Part shown: positions 59,060-64,000 of the stretch, piece by piece
Position numbering within the stretch: the stretch's first letter is position 1
How the letters are laid out: every line of letters begins with the position of its first letter
Origin: Burkholderiales bacterium
Lineage (GTDB): Bacteria > Pseudomonadota > Gammaproteobacteria > Burkholderiales > SG8-41
Direction of reading: 5' to 3'
Length of the DNA: 64,000 nt
Assembly: GCA_036262035.1 (NCBI GenBank)
Contig: DATAJS010000015.1
Coordinates: 1 to 64,000 of the forward strand
Position numbers and translations under genes: made by a program
The notes under the pieces: generated by a model
Seen by the model: only the letters and a program-made list of their open reading frames with translations
The model's database searches: none
What the model was told of the DNA's origin: nothing

Positions 59060-60553
59060 ATGGATACTGCGACCGCCACACTCACGCGCTACAGGATGTA
59101 CATCGGAGGCGAATGGGTCGACGCCGCCTCCGGCGCGACTTTCGAATCGTCCAACCCCTATACCGGCAAGCCGTGGGCGCTGATCCCGCGCGCGGGCGCC
59201 GAAGACGTCGACCGCGCGGTCAAGGCCGCGCACAAGGCGTTCAGCGAAGGGCCGTGGCCGAAGATGACCGCGACCCAGCGCGGCGCGCTGCTGCGCAAGC
59301 TCGGCGACCTCATCGCGCCGCAGGCGCGGCATCTCGCCGAGGTCGAGGTGCGCGACAACGGCAAACTCATCTCCGAGATGGGCGCGCAGACGCAGTACAT
59401 GGCGCAGTGGTACTACTACTTCGGCGGTCTCGCGGACAAGGTCGAAGGCGCGGTGCTGCCGACCGACAAGCCCGACACGTTCAACTACACGCGGCTCGAG
59501 CCGCTCGGCGTGGTCGCGGCGCTCGTGCCGTGGAACTCGCCGCTGCTGCTGACGGCATGGAAGGTCGCGCCGGCGCTCGCCGCGGGCAACACGGTGGTGA
59601 TCAAGCCTTCCGAGTTCACGTCGGCTTCGCTGCTGGAGTTCATGAAGCTCGTGGAGGAAGCGGGCTTTCCGCCGGGTGTGATCAACGTCGTCACCGGTTT
59701 CGGTCCCGAGAGCGGCGCCCCGCTCGTCGAGCATCCGCTGGTCGCCAAGATCACCTTCACCGGCTCGGACGCGACCGGCCAGCGCATCTACGAATCGGCG
59801 GCGAAAGGGCTGAAGCGCGTCAGCCTGGAGCTCGGCGGCAAGTCGCCCAACATCGTCTTCGAGGACGCGGAGATCGACAACGCGGTGAAAGGCGCGATCT
59901 CGGGCATCTTCGCGGCGACGGGGCAGACGTGCATCGCGGGCTCGCGGCTGCTGGTGCAGCGCTCGATCCACGACGAATTCGTCGAGAAGCTCGTCGCTTT
60001 CGCGAAGACCGCGAAGATGGGCGATCCGATGAGCGCCGATACGCAGGTGGGCCCGATCACCACGCCGCCGCAGTACCAGAAGGTGCTGCAGTACATCGAT
60101 GTCGCGAAGGGCGAGGGCGCCAACGCCGCGCTTGGCGGCGCCAAGGCGACCGGCCTCGGCGACGGCTGGTTCGTGCAGCCCACGATCTTCACCGGCGTGA
60201 ACAACCAGATGCGCATCGCGCAGGAAGAGGTGTTCGGGCCGGTGCTGTCGGTGATCCCGTTCGAGGACGACGAAGACGCGCTGCGCATCGGCAACGGCGT
60301 GGTCTACGGCCTCGCCGCGGGCGTGTGGACCCAGAACATCAAGCGTGCGCTGACGATGGCGAACCGGCTGCAGGCCGGCACGGTGTGGGTGAACACCTAT
60401 CGCGCGGTCAGCTTCATGTCGCCGTTCGGCGGTTACAAGCGCAGCGGCATCGGCCGCGAGAGCGGACAGGAGATGATCAAGGAATACCTCCAGACCAAGA
60501 GCGTCTGGATCTCGACGGCGACGGAGGTGCCGAATCCGTTCGTGATGCGGTGA
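59060..60553 (+). CDS. Aldehyde dehydrogenase (NAD(P)+)
   Basis: The 497-residue protein starts at ATG 59060. ALVPWNSPLLLTAWKVAPAL and ITFTGSDATGQRIYESAAKG form the cofactor fold; catalytic Glu in LELGGKSPNIVF and Cys in AATGQTCIAGSRLLV. The C-terminal SPFGGYKRSGIGRESG is typical of betaine/vanillin-type enzymes. It oxidises an aldehyde to the acid, possibly the aldehyde produced by the split decarboxylase encoded convergently downstream. Confidence 0.94.
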   Translation: MDTATATLTRYRMYIGGEWVDAASGATFESSNPYTGKPWALIPRAGAEDVDRAVKAAHKAFSEGPWPKMTATQRGALLRKLGDLIAPQARHLAEVEVRDNGKLISEMGAQTQYMAQWYYYFGGLADKVEGAVLPTDKPDTFNYTRLEPLGVVAALVPWNSPLLLTAWKVAPALAAGNTVVIKPSEFTSASLLEFMKLVEEAGFPPGVINVVTGFGPESGAPLVEHPLVAKITFTGSDATGQRIYESAAKGLKRVSLELGGKSPNIVFEDAEIDNAVKGAISGIFAATGQTCIAGSRLLVQRSIHDEFVEKLVAFAKTAKMGDPMSADTQVGPITTPPQYQKVLQYIDVAKGEGANAALGGAKATGLGDGWFVQPTIFTGVNNQMRIAQEEVFGPVLSVIPFEDDEDALRIGNGVVYGLAAGVWTQNIKRALTMANRLQAGTVWVNTYRAVSFMSPFGGYKRSGIGRESGQEMIKEYLQTKSVWISTATEVPNPFVMR

Positions 60554-60578
60554 TGAAGTGATGGGGTGATGCCACCTC

Positions 60579-60669
60579 GTCATTCCCGCGAAGGCGGGAA
60601 TCCATTTTGACGTTCGGGCTTCAAAAATGGATTCCCGATCGGTCCCGCTGGCGCGGTTCGGGAATGACG
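60579..60669. repeat. REP-like repeats, two units
   Basis: GTCATTCCCGCGAAGGCGGG then, in opposite sense, AATGGATTCCCGATCGGTCC ... CGCGGTTCGGGAATGACG. They lie between convergent genes. Confidence 0.85.
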
Positions 60670-60677
60670 TACGACGG

Positions 60678-61262
60678 TCAAACCCCGATTCGCAGCTCTT
60701 TGCGCATATCCGCGATCGCCTGGTTCTTGGTGCGCCTGATCCAGCGCTTGCGCACGCCGATCGCTTCGTTCTCGACTTCCGGCACGACTTTCATCGCGAC
60801 GAAGACCGGTCCCGGTCCGTTCATGATCTCGGGCAGCGCCTTGCCGAACGCTTCGAGCTCGGTGAAGGCGTAGGCGCGCGGGTAGCCCGCGCCTTTCGCG
60901 ATGAGGTCGTACTGGACGTTCTTCGCGTTCGGCACCGGCTGGCCGCCCGTCGTGCCGTAGCACTCGTTGTCGAGCATGAAGTGATAGAAGTTCGCCGGCT
61001 TCTGTTCGGCGACCGTCATCAAGACGCTGAGACTCATCTGCAGATCGCCTTCGGAATCGATCAGCACGACCCTGCGCTTCGGCAGCGCCATCGCCAGGCC
61101 CAGCGCGAAGCCGCAGTGTCCGCCCATCGCGGGATCGCCGAGCGGCACGTCCATCGGGCCTTCGCTGATGTTGATCCAGTGGCGCCCGCCGCGGCCGGGG
61201 ACGACGATGGCGTCGCCGCGATATTTGGCGAAGAGCTCGAGCGCGTCTTTGGTGTTGAACAT
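60678..61262 (-). CDS. Thiamine-diphosphate-dependent decarboxylase, C-terminal (beta) subunit
   Basis: The 194-residue protein starts at ATG 61262. The ThDP-binding half: MGGHCGFALGLAMALPKRRV and the Mg/ThDP motif DSEGDLQMSLSVLMTVAEQK ending in LDNECYGTTGGQ, i.e. GDG-x(24-27)-NN in the variant form GDL...DNE. Resembles the beta chains of sulfopyruvate and phosphonopyruvate decarboxylase. It lies 14 bases after the alpha subunit gene. Active sites form between the two chains. Confidence 0.88.
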   Translation of the reverse strand: MFNTKDALELFAKYRGDAIVVPGRGGRHWINISEGPMDVPLGDPAMGGHCGFALGLAMALPKRRVVLIDSEGDLQMSLSVLMTVAEQKPANFYHFMLDNECYGTTGGQPVPNAKNVQYDLIAKGAGYPRAYAFTELEAFGKALPEIMNGPGPVFVAMKVVPEVENEAIGVRKRWIRRTKNQAIADMRKELRIGV

Positions 61263-61276
61263 TCTCCCGTCCCCCC

Positions 61277-61801
61277 TTATTTCGCCACGAAGCCGTGGTA
61301 CTCGTCGCCGACGAGCACGGCGACCGGCCGGTTGGTCTTCTTCGCCTCTTCGAACGCGACGTCGATGCGCGGCGCGTCGGCATCGCTCTCGATGAGGTAG
61401 TAGTTGATGTTGAATGCGTTGAGGAAGCGCTCGGTGTAGACCGCCGCGGTGTCGGTGGTCACGCCGTGACGCGTCCAGCCGCGCAGGCCCACCATCAGCA
61501 CGACCGGGATGTCGAGGCCGAGCAGCCAGCCGCGGATCGAATCGCCCGACTCCATCAAGCCGGTGTTCTGGATGAGGATCAGCGGCTTCGCGCCGCCGGC
61601 GTGCAGACCCGCGGCGATCGAAGCGGCGAGGCCTTCGCGCGGAACCGCGACGAGCGTCAGCGTCGGCTCGGCTTTCATCAGCAGGTAGAGCCAGTTCGTC
61701 TCGCTGTCGGGCAGCCACACGACGTGCGTCACGCCGTGCTTCTTCATCTCGCGCAGGACGGTTTCGGGACTGAGGTGCGTTGCTACGACGGTGTCGTTCA
61801 T
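61277..61801 (-). CDS. Thiamine-diphosphate-dependent decarboxylase, N-terminal (alpha) subunit
   Basis: The protein has 174 residues from ATG 61801 with GGAGGGG four bases upstream. Pyrimidine-binding half: GVTHVVWLPDSETNWLYLLM, VPREGLAASIAAGLHAGGAK (the catalytic Glu of ThDP enzymes lies in PREGLAA), and LILIQNTGLMESGDSIRGWL. Same architecture as sulfopyruvate decarboxylase ComD. Together with the beta chain it would decarboxylate a 2-keto acid to an aldehyde. Confidence 0.88.
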   Translation of the reverse strand: MNDTVVATHLSPETVLREMKKHGVTHVVWLPDSETNWLYLLMKAEPTLTLVAVPREGLAASIAAGLHAGGAKPLILIQNTGLMESGDSIRGWLLGLDIPVVLMVGLRGWTRHGVTTDTAAVYTERFLNAFNINYYLIESDADAPRIDVAFEEAKKTNRPVAVLVGDEYHGFVAK

Positions 61802-61816
61802 TTCCCCTCCTTTAAT

Positions 61817-61857
61817 GGGGTCAGGTCCACATTTCGGCGAAATGTGGACCTGACCCC
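61817..61857 (-). other. Perfect GGGGTCAGGTCC hairpin between SDR and decarboxylase genes
   Basis: GGGGTCAGGTCCACATTTCG faces CGAAATGTGGACCTGACCCC across a single central base, an almost perfect palindrome of 41 bases. It follows the SDR stop by three bases and precedes the alpha-subunit ribosome-binding site. It may terminate or attenuate transcription between the two genes, or be a mobile palindromic repeat related to 56105-56137. Confidence 0.6.
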
Positions 61858-61860
61858 GAT

Positions 61861-62607
61861 TTACGCAAACATGTACTGACCGCCATTGATGTGCAAAGTC
61901 TGGCCGGTGATGAAGCCGCCGCCGGGACCGCAGAGAAAGCGCACGGCCGCGGCGATCTCGTCGGGCTCGCCCCAGCGCCCCAGCGGAATCTTGCCCTTGG
62001 GCGCATCCTTGGGCGGGCGGTAAGCGGGCCGCGTGGTGTTCATGTTGCCGGGCGACACGCAATTGACGCGGATGTTGTGCTCCGCCAGCTCTTTCGCCAG
62101 CGCGCGCGTGAGGCCGACGAGTCCGTTCTTGGCCGCCGAGCTGCTCGCCTTGCCGACCGCGCCGGAGAGCGCGTTGTCGCCGCCGAGGGTGATGATGTTC
62201 CCGCCGCGCGAATCGATCATCGACGGCAGCACCGCCTTGATGCAGTGGAACGAGCCGTCGAGCGAGATGCTCATGATCTCGCGCCACTGCTCGAACGTCA
62301 TGTCCCTGAACGGGGTCTCACGCCGGATCGATGCGTTGAGCACGAGGATGTCGATGCGGCCGAAGCGCTTCAGCACGCCGTCGACCATCTCCTTCACCGC
62401 GGCCGCGTCGGCGACGTCGGCCATGCAGGTCTGCGCCTTGCTGCCCGCGCCGCGGATCCGCTCGACCACCGCGTCGGCCTGCTCGCGCGAGCTTCGGGTA
62501 TTGACCGCGACCGCGCAGCCCGCGTCAGCGAGCGCGAGCGAGATCGAGCGTCCGATGTTGAGCGCGCCGCCCGTGACGAGCGCAACCTTACCCTCGAGCT
62601 CCCCCAT
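61861..62607 (-). CDS. SDR family oxidoreductase lacking the catalytic tyrosine
   Basis: The protein has 248 residues from ATG 62607; a TTG four codons earlier (62619) is an alternative. NAD(P) loop VTGGALNIGRSISLALADAG, NASIRRE in place of NNAG, and ITLGGDNALSGAVGKASSSA leading into AKNGLVGLTRALA. The Lys is present but the residue four before it, normally Tyr, is Ser. IRVNCVSPGNMNTTRP and GGFITGQTLHINGGQYMF complete the fold. Activity would need another proton donor, or the protein may be non-classical. Upstream of the split decarboxylase on the same strand. Confidence 0.87.
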   Translation of the reverse strand: MGELEGKVALVTGGALNIGRSISLALADAGCAVAVNTRSSREQADAVVERIRGAGSKAQTCMADVADAAAVKEMVDGVLKRFGRIDILVLNASIRRETPFRDMTFEQWREIMSISLDGSFHCIKAVLPSMIDSRGGNIITLGGDNALSGAVGKASSSAAKNGLVGLTRALAKELAEHNIRVNCVSPGNMNTTRPAYRPPKDAPKGKIPLGRWGEPDEIAAAVRFLCGPGGGFITGQTLHINGGQYMFA

Positions 62608-62758
62608 ATCTTTTCCCAATCCGGCGATTCCGGTCGATGGTAGCAGACCCGGGCGTGGCTTATTTCTCGGAGCCTAAGCAGCAAAGGACTGTCCCCGTCC
62701 CGGGGTTGTAATAGACTAGTCCGGTTAGCGTCCTGGCGCGCTCCGAAGGGGGGTAGTC

Positions 62759-63505
62759 GTGAAGATCCTGATCGTTGACGATCATCCGCTCATACGCGAA
62801 GCGATGCGCTCGGTGTTGAAGCAGCTCGACGACGCCATACAGGTCCTCGAAGCCGGCACGTGCGAGGAGGCGCTGACCGCCGCGTCACGCGAGCCCGACC
62901 TCGCCCTCATACTCCTCGACCTGCGTCTCCCCGGCACGAGCGGCCTCGACGGGCTGCAGGTGCTGCGCGAGCGCTATCCGAACGTCCCCGTCGTCGTGCT
63001 GTCGGCTTCCGAAGACCGCGGTGAAGTGATGCGCGCGCTCGATCTGGGCGCGATGGGCTTCATACCGAAGACCCAGCCGAGCGGCGTGATGATCGGCGCG
63101 CTGAAGGTGGTGCTGTCCGGCGGCGTCTATCTGCCGGCGGACGTCATGTCGCAGGCGGAAGCCGCGCCCGCGGCGCAGCCGCAGGAAGACGAAGGCGTGT
63201 ACGACCCGAAGACGCAGGGCGCCGAGCTCGGGCTCACGCCGAGACAGGCCGAAGTGCTGTCGCTGCTGATCCAGGGCAAGCCCAACAAGCTCATCTGCCG
63301 CGAGCTCAACCTCGCCGAAGGCACGGTCAAGATCCACGTCGCGGCGATCCTGAAAGCGCTCGGCGTCATGAACCGCACGCAGGCGGTGGTGGCGGTGAGC
63401 CGGATGGGATTGAAGCTCGGTCCGCTGCGCCCGCGTCCCGGGACTCAGCCGCCCGGCGGGCCCAACGGCGGCTCGCCTTCATCCGCTCGCGCCGTTCGCC
63501 AGTAG
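62759..63505 (+). CDS. NarL/LuxR-type response regulator
   Basis: The protein has 248 residues from GTG 62759 with AAGGGGGG upstream. Receiver domain 1-120: acidic pocket IVDDHP, phosphorylation Asp54 in LILLDLRLPG, Ser in VVLSASED and Lys in GFIPKTQP. Linker rich in Ala/Gln, then LuxR HTH at residues 155-215 (LTPRQAEVLSLLIQGKPNKL, GTVKIHVAAILKAL). A Pro/Gly-rich tail of about 30 residues follows. No histidine kinase gene is adjacent in the window. Its 3' end overlaps the convergent flavoprotein gene by 27 bases. Confidence 0.92.
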   Translation: MKILIVDDHPLIREAMRSVLKQLDDAIQVLEAGTCEEALTAASREPDLALILLDLRLPGTSGLDGLQVLRERYPNVPVVVLSASEDRGEVMRALDLGAMGFIPKTQPSGVMIGALKVVLSGGVYLPADVMSQAEAAPAAQPQEDEGVYDPKTQGAELGLTPRQAEVLSLLIQGKPNKLICRELNLAEGTVKIHVAAILKALGVMNRTQAVVAVSRMGLKLGPLRPRPGTQPPGGPNGGSPSSARAVRQ

Positions 63506-64000
63506 CCGGTCGCGCGCGCCGATCCCGGCCGCGCGGCCGCTCGCGAAGCACGCCGTCAGCAGATAGCCGCCGGTCGGCGCCTCCCAGTCGAGCATCTCTC
63601 CCGCGCAGAAAACGCCCGGCAGCACTTTCAGCATGAGGCGCTCGTCGAGCGCTTCGAACGGCACACCCCCGCCAGTGCTGATCGCCTCCGCCAGCGGTCG
63701 CGCCCGCGCGAGCGTGAGCGGCAGGCGCTTGATCGCCGCGGCGAGCGTCTCCGGACGCGCGATCTCTTCGGCGGACAACACCTCGCGCAAGAGACCGATC
63801 TTCACGCCTTTCATGCCCGTGCGGCTCTGGACGTGGCTCGACAGCGAGCGCGAGCCGCGAGGCTTCGATAGCGCATCGACCAGGCGCGCTTCGGTCCGGC
63901 CGGGGGCGAGGTCCAGCGCCAGCGTCGCACGGCCGTCCGCTTCGATCGCGTCGCGCAGCCGGTCCGACAGCGCATAGACGAGGCCGCCTTCGACACCGCT
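63479..64000 (-). CDS. BaiN/HI0933-type flavoprotein, C-terminal part (window edge)
   Basis: The frame is open from the right window edge (174 codons) to TGA 63479-63481. RDAIEADGRATLALDLAPGR, SRTGMKGVKIGLLREVL, AISTGGGVPFEALDERLMLK and PGVFCAGEMLDWEAPTGGYL match the C-terminal domain of HI0933/TIGR03862-type NAD(P)/FAD-dependent oxidoreductases; FCAGEMLD and TGGYLLTACFASGRAAG form the final FAD contacts. The Rossmann start lies outside the window. Confidence 0.87.
   Translation of the reverse strand, partial: SGVEGGLVYALSDRLRDAIEADGRATLALDLAPGRTEARLVDALSKPRGSRSLSSHVQSRTGMKGVKIGLLREVLSAEEIARPETLAAAIKRLPLTLARARPLAEAISTGGGVPFEALDERLMLKVLPGVFCAGEMLDWEAPTGGYLLTACFASGRAAGIGARDRLLANGASG

Overview
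The window is GC-rich, densely coded bacterial chromosome, most likely from an environmental betaproteobacterium of the Burkholderiales. The main evidence is fourteen loci for Bug/TctC-type periplasmic solute receptors (twelve intact, two decayed), many small catabolic gene sets, and dispersed palindromic repeats of the GTCATTCCCGCGAAGGCGGG type. I see no rRNA, tRNA, CRISPR array or phage region.

Positions 1-4214 are mobile and unlike the rest. The window opens in the 3' end of an IS66-family element that ends at about 141 and has cut off the front of a brnT-type toxin gene. A run of small same-strand genes follows, separated by attC-like sites (462-550, a split one at 935-945/2492-2545, 3057-3128, 3478-3537, 3808-3876). 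This is an integron gene-cassette array with no integrase in view. An IS110/IS1111-family element of the attC-targeting kind sits inside the second attC; its noncoding end folds into a stem whose loop carries short matches to both sides of the insertion point, as expected of a guide (bridge/seek) RNA. Two toxin-antitoxin cassettes have lost the toxin but kept the antitoxin. Two further cassettes carry in-frame stop codons.

From 4.5 to 21.9 kb there are catabolic genes (VOC proteins, HpcH/HpaI aldolase, flavin-dependent oxidoreductase, TauD-type dioxygenase, paired amidohydrolases, D-aminoacylase-like enzyme, M24-like protein) mixed with seven Bug loci. At 22-27.4 kb a MarR regulator is divergent from a branched-chain-amino-acid-type ABC transporter in which permease LivM and ATPase LivG are one fused protein; two 17-bp palindromes lie between regulator and transporter. 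From 27.7 to 41.8 kb come a molybdenum hydroxylase, class II aldolase, 3-hydroxybutyrate dehydrogenase, cell-wall amidase, CBS protein, a ModA-like/flavodoxin pair, an AtuA/DUF4387 pair, a beheaded metallo-hydrolase and an AAC(3)-I-like acetyltransferase.

From 43 to 64 kb there is an acyl-CoA cluster (acyl-CoA dehydrogenase, double-length class III CoA-transferase, epimerase, thioesterase), fumarylacetoacetase, a three-subunit PaoABC-like aldehyde oxidoreductase, an alpha/beta hydrolase, another class II aldolase, two Bug receptors, a cytochrome c/EF-hand/BON protein, aldehyde dehydrogenase, a split thiamine-diphosphate decarboxylase with an SDR lacking the usual tyrosine, a NarL-type response regulator, and the end of a BaiN/HI0933-type flavoprotein. 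The overall picture is uptake of many organic acids by separate receptors, each next to one or a few enzymes for oxidation, hydrolysis or CoA activation. Repeats have repeatedly entered intergenic spaces and, in places, gene ends.
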